Source: Symbiodinium natans
Taxonomy: Eukaryota; Sar; Dinophyceae; Suessiales; Symbiodiniaceae
Direction of reading: 5' to 3'
Length of the DNA: 64,000 bases
Assembly: GCA_905221605.1 (NCBI GenBank)
Contig: CAJNDS010000224.1
Location: forward strand, 1,431,559-1,495,558
Shown: positions 19,467 to 29,420 of the stretch, piece by piece
Position numbering within the stretch: position 1 is the first letter of the stretch
Layout of the letters: each line of letters begins with the position of its first letter
Position numbers and translations under genes: made by a program
Notes under the pieces: generated by a model
The model's database searches: none
What the model was told of the DNA's origin: nothing
What the model saw: only the letters and a program-made list of their open reading frames with translations

Positions 19467-20047
19467 GGACCCGGCATCGAAACGAAATGAGAACCAGGTC
19501 ACGGAGGAGGACATGAAGTTCGTGCCGAAGGGCAAGTTCCAGGCGAAGTGGCAGTCTTGTTTGGGGTTTAGGGTTTAGGGTTTAGGGTTTAGGGTTTAGG
19601 GTTTAGGGTTTAGGGTTTAGGGTTTAGGGTTTAGGGTTTAGGGTTTAGGGCTAGAAGTAGGGCAACTTGAGCCTTATTCCCTGAAATTCCCTGTGCCCCA
19701 ACGGTGGATGCACCATTTGCAGAGGCCTAAGGCTCACGAGGCTAGTCGATCCATGTTTGTGCTATTTGTCGAGCCCGTCATGAAATGGGTCGTTCTCGTA
19801 CAATCCCCTAAGCCGTGAGCCCTAAAACCCTTAAATCCGTAAACCCCACTGTCAACCCTCAAACCCTTAAACCCCGAAAGCCTTAAACCCGTAAACCCTT
19901 AAACCCCTAAGCCCTACTTAAATGTTACCCATCAACCTTCATGTAGGCCTCTCCCCTAAGAACCCTAAACCCTAAACCCTAAACCCCCGCGCGAAGCTGT
20001 GACCCACGAGGTGCCCTTCAGCGTCATCCCGCAGCCTCTGAGGCCAG
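19467..20047 (+). CDS. Two-exon piece of a PGDYG-like module gene
   Basis: Exon 19467-19558 (NQVTEEDMKFVPKGKFQAKW) runs from CTTTAG|GG to T|GTTTGGGG, phase 1. Exon 19997-20047 (SVTHEVPFSVIPQPLRP) begins after GCGAAG with the matching two bases and ends at a GC or later GT donor. EEDMKFVPKGKF resembles PEDMEFLPAQKF at 9531 and DMLDVPGGKF at 50854. A CCCTAAA array precedes and a TTTAGGG array follows each exon. Confidence 0.5.
19562..19650. repeat. TTTAGGG array
   Basis: About twelve copies right after exon 19467-19558. Confidence 0.97.
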
Positions 20048-20075
20048 GCCTTTGTGGGGGGCCGAGGTTCACAGG

Positions 20076-20147
20076 GTTTAGGGTTTAGGGTTTAGGGTTT
20101 AGGGTTTAGGATTTCGGGTTTAGGGTTTAGGGTTTAGGGTTTGGAGA
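20076..20147. repeat. TTTAGGG array
   Basis: About nine copies with one GATTTCGGG break, after exon 19997-20047. Confidence 0.93.
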
Positions 20148-20676
20148 CTTGAGGGTTTGCAGATTTTTTTGGGTTCAGGGTTTCAGAATGGACGCCGTGG
20201 AGGCCGGCGTTTTGTGGATTTATGAAGAGCGAGGTCTTCGCGGATTAGTTTAGGGCTTAGGGTTTGTAGGGTGTAGGGTTTGAGTTTTACGAGCTTCGGG
20301 TTTTTTAGGTCTGCTGGGGTTGCTAGAGTTGATGGGGTTGATGGGGTTTCGGGCTTTCTGGGCTCAAGGTTTGCAGGGTTGATAGGGTTTAGGGCTGCTA
20401 GGGTTCATAGGGTTTAGGGTCTACACGGTTCAGGGTTTTTAGGGCTCAGGGTTTAGGGTCTACAAGGTTTCAGGGTTTGAGGCTTAGGCTTTGGCGTTTG
20501 AGGTATGGGGCTTAAGGTTTTTCAGGGTTTCAGAGGTCTGAGGTTTCAAGGTTTACACAATCCCTCAACCCTAAACCCTGAACCAGGCATTTGGGGTCAG
20601 CGTTTCGGGTTTAGGGTTTAGGGTATAGGATTTAGGGTTTGCGGTTTAGGGTTGAGGGTTTCGGAGCATTTGCTTG
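20148..20676. other. Degenerate telomere-like sequence
   Basis: Broken words of the type GGGTTTAGGG, GGGTTCAGGG and GGGTTGATGG fill the interval. No coding signal seen. Confidence 0.5.
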
Positions 20677-20780
20677 GTAGCCCAGTGGACCCTTTACCCT
20701 TGTTGTTGCTCTGGGTTCCCTTATAAAGTAACTAGCCAAAGAAAAGGTGCCCTGATTGTAACATGGTTACTGGGCTACCT
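20677..20780. mobile_element. AGCCCAGTGG-family element
   Basis: Ends TGGTAGCCCAGTGG and TACTGGGCTACC; core CCCTTATAAAGTAACTAGCC matches the intron copy at 18173. Confidence 0.85.
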
Positions 20781-20854
20781 GTAGGTAGCCTTCACGGTTC
20801 AGTAGCCTAGCGAGAGCCCCCCAACCGCAAGCAGGCTATACCCTAAACCCTAAG

Positions 20855-20909
20855 CTCAAAAAACCACGATGCCTGCATCAAGCCCGAGATCGCAGACACC
20901 TTAACGATG
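20855..20909 (+). CDS. Candidate exon, unknown protein
   Basis: After CCCTAAG the frame reads NHDACIKPEIADTLTM up to a GTTCCC donor. Composition is protein-like; family unknown. Confidence 0.4.
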
Positions 20910-21290
20910 GTTCCCAGATGTCCTTACCTTAAGGCAGGGGGGTTCAAGGGGGAGTTAGGGTTCAAGGTTTAGGGTTGATTCAATGGGGGGTATTTAACCC
21001 AAAGGTTCCTTAACACTCCCCACTACTCCCGAAGGCTCCCCAAGCTTCCCTCAGGTTCCCTAGGTACCTACCCCCATGAATCCCCACCCCCGCTCAAGGA
21101 CCCCATAATTACTTCTCCAACAGCCAGGTAATAATGAAGATTAAGCTTTTTAAGCCCTACAAAATATGGAAACCCCAAACAATAAAAGGGTGAACCTTTC
21201 CAATTCATACAAAATCTGGAAACCAAAAAAGCTCAACATTCATCTTTTGTTGCTAAGGAAGTTTTCCTAGACCCTTAAACCTCTTGCTAG

Positions 21291-23471
21291 CCGGATCAGC
21301 AAGAACTGCCACGAACTCCCGAACCCTCTTGATGGCAGTCCTCTCCCAGCCCTGGCACAGGGCGGGGGACTACCTTGTGACACGACTCCCCGAGAAGAAG
21401 GTGCCAGCGTCCAAGCCCGAAAGCCACAGCTTTCCTTGCAGTCAATGCCTGAAGCCCAAGGAGCCCAACCCTAAAGAGGGTTTAGGGTTCAGGGTTTATA
21501 GGGCTTAGGGTTTTAGGGTTCAGGATTCCGGCCGATGGTGGGGGGTGGAGGAGGGGGGGTGCTGGGCAGAAGTGTCTGAGGTTTAAGGCTTTTGGGTGTT
21601 GGCAGGTTTGGGGTCAGAGGTTTAGGGGAGGTTTTAGGGCTTAGGGTTTAGTATTTCAGGGTGTGGGGTTTTGGATTCGGTGTGTTGGTTGTACCCTACA
21701 GGCCCGAAACTTGAAACCCTAAGCCAAACACCCTAAATCCTAAACTAGGATCCGGAGTAGGCCCTTATTCCCTGGTTTAGGGTTTAGGGTTTAGGGTTTA
21801 GGGTTTAGGGTTTAGGGTTTAGGGTAGGTTACTCCTGGGTCTAGTGAACCAGGTGCTCTACATGAGCCGAAACGTCGAGCAGATCTTCCTCTCGCGCGAC
21901 TGGGCTGTACATGCGTTGCCAAGACATGCTTGGGGTCCCTCCGTAAACCCTAAACCCTAAACCCTAAACCCTAAACCCTAAGGGTGAGGTTTCCTGTATA
22001 AACCCAAAACTTCTGCACACTTAAACTGCACTTAACTAATATTTGTTTGAGCACCCCCCCCCCCCAAAAAAAAAAAAAAAAAAAAAAAAACTTCTTCGAT
22101 ACAAAAGAAATCTTGAGATGATTGTCTTTTATTTTTTGAGGGCTCTTAAGAGGGTTCTTAGGCAAATAATTAGTTGAAAATCCATTCAGCTTCGCTAGAC
22201 CCGAAACCCATGGCCCGCTTGGCAGCTGCATCGAGTTGGTATGTCAACCCTGCCAAGGGGAAAGCTGTTCACCAAAACTTTGTCGGCTGCGCGCGAAGGA
22301 TGTAGGGTTTAGGGATGTTTGGGGCTTAAGGTTTAGGGTTTAAGGGTTTAGGGTTCGAGGGGTTTCGGGTTTATAGGGTCTACACAGGGTCTATAGGTGT
22401 CTTAGGGTTTAGGGGTTAGGGAAAGGCCTGAACATACCCTAAAACCCTAAACCCTAAACCCTAAACCCTAAACCCTAAACCCTAAACCCCAAGGCGAGAA
22501 CCTCGAAGTGCACTTTGCCTTCGCAAGCCCGCTGATGTACCCGGCCCTCTCCATCGATGGGGAGCTGGAAGGCCAGGGGGATTTAGGGGTTTTAGGGTTT
22601 TTTAGGGTTTTTTTAGGGTTGTTTAGGGTTTTTTGGGGTTTTTTAGGGCTTTTTAGGGTTTTTTAGGGTTTTGGGGTTTTAGGGTTTTAGGGTTTTAGGG
22701 TTTTAGGGTTTTAGGGTTTTAGGGTTTTAGGGTTTTAGGGTTTTAGGGTTTAGGGTTTAGGGGTTTAGGGTTTGAGGAGCTAGAAGGCCGGAGGGTTTTG
22801 AGGGTTTTCAGGGTATAGGGGGTTTAGGGTTTAGGGGGCTTTTGAGAGTTGAAGGCAGTTTAGGGGGTTTAGGGTTTGGGGTTTAAGGGGTTGAAGGCCA
22901 GAGGTTTTTGAGGGCTTTGAGGGTCCCAACTTCGGATTGAGCCTTTGGGTTCAGGGTTTAGGGTTGGGTTGAGGGGTTGAGGGTTTTGAGGTTTTTTTTT
23001 GGGTTTAGGGCACCCTAAATAGGCATTATGTGTATCTGCATATAGAGTAGATATACCGCAAGCCCCTCAAGCCTTCGCCTAGAAACGGGTGAATGCCCTG
23101 GCCCGACAGTCTCGAAACCCTAAACAGCCCTGAATCCCAAAATGCCGTGTAGGGTTTAGGGTTTAGGGGTTATAGGGCTTAGGGTTTAGGCTTTCGGGTC
23201 TAGCGTTCGGATTTTGGGCTTAGGGTTTTCGGGAGCCTCGACCCTACAACCTGAAAGACCCTTCAACTGGGCTTTGGAGTACTATACTTTAATCCTCTTT
23301 TGGTTCTGGGTTCCTATTATTGCTCCTTATTACCTAAAAAGTATATACTTTTTCCAGGGTCTACTCCAAAGGCTAAGTCAAACTTTAGGGTTTAGGGTTT
23401 AGGGTTTAGGGTTTAGGGTTTCAAACGACCCCTCCAAGGCCTACGCAGCTCGGGTGCTGCTGTGCGCTTGA
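21291..23471 (+). CDS. Last four exons of a PGDYG-like module gene
   Basis: Exons 21291-21400 (HRAGDYLVTRLPEKK), 21853-21934 (VLYMSRNVEQIFLSRDW), 22494-22579 (ENLEVHFAFASPLMYPALS) and 23439-23471 (AYAARVLLCA, stop). All junction phases agree. The third exon ends at a GA donor, G|GATTTAGG. GDYLVT..VxxSRNxEQI is the same order as GDYLATG..VFLSRNAEQI at 52926-53470. The VHFAFA exon resembles VECTFAFAKSP at 60716. The GDYLVT block recalls PGDYG-type domains; the role is unknown. Confidence 0.55.
21746..21846. mobile_element. GTAGGCCCTTATTCC element with telomere repeat in place of its core
   Basis: Left end CCGGAGTAGGCCCTTATTCC and right end TAGGTTACTCCTGGGTCTAG match full copies, but the roughly 60-base core is replaced by about seven TTTAGGG units (21778-21830). 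Confidence 0.8.
21946..21982. repeat. CCCTAAA array, short
   Basis: Five copies. Confidence 0.9.
22436..22488. repeat. CCCTAAA array
   Basis: Seven copies leading to the acceptor of exon 22494. Confidence 0.95.
22580..22760. repeat. TTTTAGGG (8-mer) array
   Basis: T-rich variants TTTTTTAGGG, then about ten TTTTAGGG units, then TTTAGGG. Begins at the GA donor of exon 22494-22579. Confidence 0.93.
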
Positions 23472-23830
23472 CATGTGCCACCCGCGAGAACCTGCAGAGC
23501 CGCCATGCCGAGCTTTGTGGTTCTAGGGGGTTTAGGGTTTAGGGTTCGGGGTTTAGGGTTTAGGGTTTAGGGTTTAGGGTTCGGGTTTCGGGTGCAGCTC
23601 AGGGTGGCAAGGTCGTGGGCTTTGGGCTGTTGGGTTTGTGAGCGTACCTGCAAAACAACCCCCGAAGGGCGATATATACACCTTAAATTATTCAAAGGTA
23701 ATTATACAGGCTACGCCCGGTAAAGCCCTAAACCACAAACCCCTCAAGGGCCTCAATGCCCTGAAGCCCTGCCCACCTTCGCACCCTCAATGCCCCAAAC
23801 CCCAAACCCGTAGAACCAAGTCCTTGTAGC

Positions 23831-23939
23831 CCTAAGGGTCCATGTACCCGTATGGTTATGAATTGGGCCTCAAAGGGGTTCCCATATAGGAGCATCAGGG
23901 CCCAAGTAGGTACCATACAGGTACATGGACCCTTAGGGT
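23831..23939. mobile_element. CCATGTACC-family element
   Basis: Near-perfect ends AAGGGTCCATGTACCCGTAT and ACAGGTACATGGACCCTTAG. Confidence 0.88.
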
Positions 23940-23984
23940 AGTTTCTGGCAAGCAAGTACCACAACGTGCTGACCCGACTGCAAG

Positions 23985-24185
23985 ACGGAAAACGCCAGCC
24001 TGAAACGGCAGCTGGCAGCAAAGCGTGCTCATGCTCCCAGCAGCCAGCCACTTGAGATTGTGGGCTGTTACGTTTGCGGTGCTCAAGGTGGATTCAACTC
24101 AGCGAAATGCAAGTATTGTCCAGACCACTGCGCTACAAGCGCATGTGCCATCAGATCGCACAAGGAACAGAAACATCAAGCCTAA
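23985..24185 (+). CDS. Terminal exon encoding a Cys/His-rich finger
   Basis: A 66-codon frame opens after GCAAG with TENASLKRQLAAKRA (coiled-coil-like) and continues to a metal-site pattern: CYVC, about eleven residues, CKYC, then PDHCATSAC, and two His in RSHKEQKHQ before TAA. The spacing C-x2-C ... C-x2-C ... H-C ... C ... H ... H is typical of a zinc-binding finger, resembling B-box/ARF-GAP-like folds only loosely. Two long frames on other registers are shadows. The first exon was not found. Confidence 0.6.
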   Translation, partial: TENASLKRQLAAKRAHAPSSQPLEIVGCYVCGAQGGFNSAKCKYCPDHCATSACAIRSHKEQKHQA

Positions 24186-24549
24186 ATGATGGATGGATTT
24201 GGATTTTGTTGTTTTTCGACTTCACTCCTAGGGTTCTCCCAGACCCCTCAACCCTAAAACCCTGAAGCACCGTAGCCTCCAGACCCTCAACCCTTGCACC
24301 CGGTTCTCCTAAACCCGAACAAGACCTGAAACTTTCCTGAAGGAATGGATAATCGACCCTTAAACGGGAAACGTGGTCATTTTCAGGGCCCGTCAAGCCG
24401 TTGACCTAAAGCCTAAACCCTAAAGCCTGAAACCCTCAACCGCGAAACCCCGCGACCCTCAACCCCAAACCCTAAACTCCGCAGCCCTGAACCCTAAACC
24501 CTCACAGCCCTAAACCCCCTCAGCCCGAAACGCCTGCAGCCCTTAACCC

Positions 24550-24645
24550 TCTGTTTAGGGTTTAGGGTTTAGGGCTTAGGGCTTAGGGTTTGGGGTTTAG
24601 GGTTTAGGGTTTAGGGCTTAGGGCTTAGGGTTTAGGGTTTAGAAA
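24550..24645. repeat. TTTAGGG/CTTAGGG array
   Basis: About thirteen units with CTTAGGG and TTTGGGG variants. Confidence 0.93.
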
Positions 24646-24842
24646 ACCAAGCCCAGGCTTGAAGAGAGCTTGGGTGAGCCACACACCCACAGTGCTCCTC
24701 GGCTTGTGCGGCTTCAGGCTTCGCCAAGGTGTTCGGGGTTCAGGGTTTAGGGATTAATTAGTTTAGGATTTAGGGTTCAGGGTTTTGGGTTTAGGGTTCA
24801 GGGTTTTGGGTTTTGGGTTTAGGGTTCAGGGTTTAGGGATTA

Positions 24843-24922
24843 GTTGCCTAGTAGTAGAGATATCCCCTTATAATCCCAAAGCTTAGCCTTTGATTCCCCC
24901 AGGTTACTGGACAACTAGAATT
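24843..24922. mobile_element. TAGTAGAGTAGATAACC-family element
   Basis: GTTGCCTAGTAGTAGAGATA to GGTTACTGGACAACTAGAAT. Confidence 0.65.
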
Positions 24923-25621
24923 ATGGCGTTTATAGGGTTTAGGGACTAGGGTTTAGGGATTATGGGATTTAGGTTTGGGGCTGAGAGCTCTGACTAGGAA
25001 GGCCCTTGGACCCTTGTTTGCTGATGTAGGTTAAGTCACCTGTTCCAAGTCACCTGTTTTTCATTAACTGGTTTCGGCAAATAGGCGTTCAGAAGGTTAA
25101 GCCTAAACCCTAAACCCTAAACCCTAAACCTATAGGCACAATTTCGGTGGGCAGTTTCCCCCATATACCCCTTGTATAACCCTTCGTGAACCTGTATGAC
25201 CTCTCATGGGTGGATCTCGAAGTTGGGTCCGTGTGGCGCATTCAAAAAGGAACCCCAAAAGGGACCCTAATTGAGAGAACTACCCCCCCCCCCCCCCGCC
25301 TAACCCTATTCCCTTAACCCCAAACTCCCTTAAAGGAAGGACCCCAAAACGGACATTAAATGTAGAGAACTACTTCTATGGAAGCCTTATATGGGTTGTT
25401 ACCCAACCTGGGAGTCCCTCCAGCAGCCCTGAATCCTGAACCCGTTTAGGGTTTATAGGGTTTATAGGGCTGATAGGGCTGATAGGGTTTATAGGGTTTA
25501 TAGGGTTTTATAGGGCTTATAGGGTTTATAGGGCTTATAGGGTTTCTAATGTTTATAGGGTTTCTAGGGTTTATAAGGTTTAATGGGTTTTCAGGGTTTA
25601 TAGGGTTTGCAGGGTTCACAG

Positions 25622-28199
25622 CACGCCCAGAGGCTCCACATCTCCTGCCACACGGCACAAGTGCGGAGCGAGAAGGGGCTGGAGGTCGCCCCGCTGGGTC
25701 TTGAGGTCCTTAAATCTTGAGTAGTTTAGGGTTTAGGGTTTAGGGTTTAGGGTTTAGGGTTTAGGGTTTAGGGTTCAGGTTTAGGGATTAATTGCCTAGT
25801 AGTAGAGTAGATAACCTTTTAACCTTTTGGGGGGGGGGGTAGTATATGCCCCTTTATATCCGCGCAGGTGAACCTTCAGTTCCCCAAGGATACTGGACAA
25901 CTAAGAATCCCAAGCCCTAAACCCTGAACCCTAGACCCTAAACCAACCCTAAACCCGAAACCCGAAAACCCTCAATCCGACAGGAGGAGTTGGGCTTGTC
26001 GCCGACGTTGGTTCTTTAGGGTTCGTTTTCCGGTTCTTTTACTACTACTTGCTTAAGAGCCCCTCCCCACAAAAAAATAAAACGGACGAATCCCTATTTT
26101 GCCCTTTTCATCTTTGCGGGAGGGGGGGGTGGGTGGGTGAGGGTCTAGGGTCTAGGGTCTAGGGTTTAGGGTTTAGGGTTTAGGGTTTAGGGTTTAGGGT
26201 TAGGGGATAGCAGTTTAGTGTGTTCTGGGGGGTTGGGGTTTCCATGGAGTTTTAGGACCTTTGGGAGTTAAAGGTCTTGGGGGTTAGGGTTTCGGGTTTA
26301 GGGCTTCAAGGCTTTCTGGGGTAGCTTCGGGGGCTGAACAAGGGATTGGGCTTGAGCCTTGTAGGGTTTCAAAGCTCAGGCTTTAGGGTTCAGGGTTTAG
26401 GATTTACGATTTAGGGTTTAGGGTTGGGGTTTGAAGACGGAGGGTTTAGGGTTGGGGTTTGAAGACGGAGTTTACAGCTCACCCACTTGCAGGCCATGGG
26501 ATCCCCTTTTTCAGTCCTCTTGCGCTCTCAGTCTTTGGGTCCTTCTTCCACGGCCCCAGAGCAGGCCCTTGTTCCCTTTTTTGGGGGGGTTCAGGGTTTG
26601 GGGTTTAGACCCAGAGTAGTCCCTTAGTGCCTTGTTGTAGTAGCGTTCAGGCTCCCTTACAAGGCACCCGAGTTGATTCCTAGGTAGCTCTGGGCGACAG
26701 CCACTGCCGTTCCCATTTCACAAGTCGATTTCTGGGCCGTGCCAAGTCATGCACCCCACTTCAGCATCCTTGCGCGCCTAGCACAACGATCTTTTCCAGC
26801 TTCCCCTAAAACCATACAACCCTAAATCCCTATAACCCCAAAACCCCAAAACCCTAAATAATCCCTAAGTCCCCAAATCCCTAAAACCCCAAAAACCCCA
26901 AAACCCTAAAACCCTAAATCCCTAAAACCCCAAAACCCCAAAACCCTAGACCCTGAGGCCAAACCCCACATTCCTTGCCTCCAGGTCAATTCACTCCTGG
27001 AGGACAACCGCGCCTTTAAGGCCGTCTCTCCGCAGGCCAGCTCACAACAAGTGGGTTTAGGGTTTAGGGTTTAGGGTTTAGGGTTTAGGGTTTATGGTTG
27101 ATGTAGGGTCTGGGGTTCAGGGTTTAGGACTTAGGGTTTAGGGTTTTTTGGCACAGTGTTGTGGGTTCGAAGGGCCTACTGGGTCAATCTTGGTTTTTTT
27201 GTTTGGGGCACCGGAATGAGCCCTGCGAGCTTGCACGTGGAGTGTTGCAGCAACACTGCAAATGTGCTGACATGAATCATGGCGCACCTTGCAGTTCAAC
27301 ATTCTGTACGTGTGACCAATGTGTCGGCAAGGCCAAGGCAATCGAAATTGGAAATTTGCACGAGGGCTCCTTCAGTCCTATCCTGAGAATGCCGCATGCG
27401 GTCATTTTGTCACTGCAATCCATATAGGTCCTGAATGCGTTTAGGGTGTTTTGTCGGAGGCTTAAACCCGAACAAAGCCTGAAGCCGTAACCCTAAACCC
27501 TTAACCCTGAACCCTAAACCCTATATATAAACCCTAAACCCTAAAGAGCTCTGCAGGATCTGGCCACCTGGGTCATCGGTGGCGGGCCTGCGCCGCAGTT
27601 GCTGGTCCTCCTCAGCTGCTACTCTGAGGCGCCGGGTTTTAGGTGCTGAGTGGATTTTTGGGGTTTATAGGCTTTAGCGGTTTAGGGTTTATCGGTTTTT
27701 TTGGGTTCAGGGGTTTATAGGGTGTAGGGGTGAAGGGGTTTATAGGGTTTAATTTAGGGGGTTGAGTGTTTATAGGGTTTAGGGGTTTCGTTGAGGGTTA
27801 GGGTTTCGGGCTTTTTGGCACAACCTTCAACTAAATAGGCCCTGGGAGGTTTTCCCTGTTGGGGCTCAGAGTTCTTTGTTGGAATGGCTTGCCCCTCTGG
27901 AACCTCGGCCCTAAACAGATCGAAAAATCTCAGGACCACCCAGCCAGCGCAGAGGATCTGCAGAATCGTGTGGGATGACGCACGTGTGCAGACCGAAGCC
28001 CAAGTTCATTCGCTTCGACAGCGGAAGCGATGGATTTGCGAGGGTTTAGGGGTTTAGTGTTTCGGGTTTAGGGTTTAGGGTTTAAGGTTCAGGGGTTTCG
28101 GGTTTAGGGTTTGGGGTTTAGTTAGGGTAGGGACAGCTTCGTGGAATATTTCTGCAGTGCTCCGTCACATTCGAAGCTCCAGCACATGACCTGCATTTT
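25622..28199 (+). CDS. Six-exon run of an unknown gene
   Basis: Exons 25622-25705 (QRLHISCHTAQVRSEKGLE), 25984-26010 (EELGLSPTL), 26985-27050 (VNSLLEDNRAFKAVSPQAS), 27557-27635 (DLATWVIGGGPAPQLLVLL), 27964-28043 (HVCRPKPKFIRFDSGSDG) and 28158-28199 (CSVTFEAPAHDLHF). Every junction phase agrees (0,0,0,1,0). Donors are GTCCTT, GTTCTTTAGGG, GTGGGTTTAGGG, GTTTTAGG, GTTTAGGGG and GTTTAC; acceptors are all AG. The last exon may relate to VECTFAFA at 60716. I do not recognise a family; the regular phase pattern is the main support. Confidence 0.55.
25722..25775. repeat. TTTAGGG array
   Basis: About seven copies after exon 25622-25705. Confidence 0.95.
25789..25909. mobile_element. TAGTAGAGTAGATAACC-family element within an intron
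   Basis: TTGCCTAGTAGTAGAGTAGA through a G run to ATACTGGACAACTAAG. Confidence 0.7.
26042..26111. mobile_element. CTACTATTTGCTTAAG-family element, half copy
   Basis: CTACTACTTGCTTAAGAGCC then CGGACGAATCCCTATTTTGC; the right arm is missing. Confidence 0.5.
26604..26694. mobile_element. GTAGGCCCTTATTCC-family element
   Basis: AGACCCAGAGTAGTCCCTTA to TTCCTAGGTAGCTCTGGG. Confidence 0.6.
26815..26955. repeat. CCCTAAAA/CCCCAAAA mixed array
   Basis: Irregular 8-mer units mixing CCCTAAAA and CCCCAAAA, upstream of exon 26985. This resembles green-algal and ciliate telomere types rather than the 7-mer. Confidence 0.85.
27161..27427 (+). CDS. Cys-rich open frame, doubtful
   Basis: An 88-codon frame containing LQQHCKCADMNHGAPCSS and TFCTCDQCVGKAKA. 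The Cys clustering is suggestive, but the frame lies inside an intron of the six-exon model and has no clear splice edges. Confidence 0.25.
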   Translation: MGSKGLLGQSWFFCLGHRNEPCELARGVLQQHCKCADMNHGAPCSSTFCTCDQCVGKAKAIEIGNLHEGSFSPILRMPHAVILSLQSI

Positions 28200-28547
28200 G
28201 TTTACTGCACCCTAAACCCTAAACCCCAGATTGAAGGACTCGGGTTCAGCTAGGTCGGGAAGTAACCTGTTCACATTTTCCTTGTTTTAAAGGTGGGGTT
28301 GCCTTGCAAATTGTAAACTCCTGTTGAAAATGAAGCCTAGGGTATACCTGAAGACTCCAATGTAGTTCCTTTTTGTTTGGTCTGCTAGAATCCCTAATGG
28401 GGAAACCAATAACGGACCCCCAAAAAGGACCTGCATTCAATTGAGTGTCCAGAGGTAGGTCTTAAGGGTCACCCTTGTAGATTCATTGTTTTTCAGTGCC
28501 GGGATTCCCTCATAACCTCCGTGAAACCCGAAACCCTGTGAAGCCCC

Positions 28548-28660
28548 TAAACCCTAAACCCTAAACCCTAAACCCTAAACCCTAAACCCTAAACCCTACA
28601 CCCTAAACCCTAAACCCTAAACCCTAAACCCTAAACCCTAAACCCTAAACCCTAAACAAT
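28548..28660. repeat. CCCTAAA array
   Basis: About sixteen copies with one CCCTACA. Confidence 0.97.
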
Positions 28661-29073
28661 AGCCCTCAACCTCAATACAGATTCGTGGTGCGCTGGCCCT
28701 CGTCTTTAAAGCGTGTGGGTGTGTCGGCTGCTCTACCATAGGACCCCGGTCCCAGGCTTACTTTTTTGGTAGGCGATGACTTGCAAAATCCCCTTATCGG
28801 CTTCTCAGGGCCCCCCCTAGGCCCTAAACCCTAAGATACGTATATAATGATAAATTCCTACCGCTAGAAGTCTCGCATGCGAAGTCTTCAGTTGCGGGAA
28901 CCCAGGCCCGGTACTAGGGTGTTTGCAGAGTATAGGGTTCGGGTTTTTCGTCGGTTTAGAGTGAGGGTTGAGGAGATCGCGAAACCCCCCTTCCAAGTAC
29001 CCAAAATCTTGGGCGTTAGGGATCATATGGGATCATGGAAACTTATCTTGTGGGGTTTTGTGTTTGGGGTCAT

Positions 29074-29214
29074 TTACTTGGAGGTTCATGGTACTTATTG
29101 TATCCCAATAGTAGCCCTATTAATTAGGGTACTTTAAGGGGCTTGTAAGTGGGTTTTCACCTACACTCCATAACCGGGTTATAAGGGTTATAAGTACCCT
29201 GAACCTCCAAGTAG
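29074..29214. mobile_element. CTTGGAGGTT-family element
   Basis: Ends ACTTGGAGGTTCATGGTACT and AAGTACCCTGAACCTCCAAG. Confidence 0.88.
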
Positions 29215-29251
29215 GCCTGTACCTGAACATCTTTGAACCCCATGAGTGCAG

Positions 29252-29382
29252 GCAGTGGCGAAGACTTGCTTGGCCCCTTAGCTGATCTTTGGGGTCTGCT
29301 CAGCAAGGGCTTGGTAAACCTAAACCTTAAGCCGCAAACCCTAAACCCTAAGCCCGAAACCCTAGGCGCCTTCCAAAGGCCC

Positions 29383-29420
<38 letters not shown>

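Larger units (their letters stand above)
24200..25620. other. Telomere-like words, two elements, no gene
   Basis: CCCTAAA-like words (24410-24520), a TTTAGGG array (24550-24645), GTTCAGGG words (24735-24840), an element (24843-24922) and degenerate GGGTTTATAGG words (25440-25600). The minus-strand Asn/Pro-repeat frame over the last block is a repeat product. Confidence 0.5.

Noticed and set aside
25446-25658. Asn/Pro/Ile repeat ORF on the minus strand
   Set aside because: Complement of degenerate GGGTTTATAGG words; periodic by construction.
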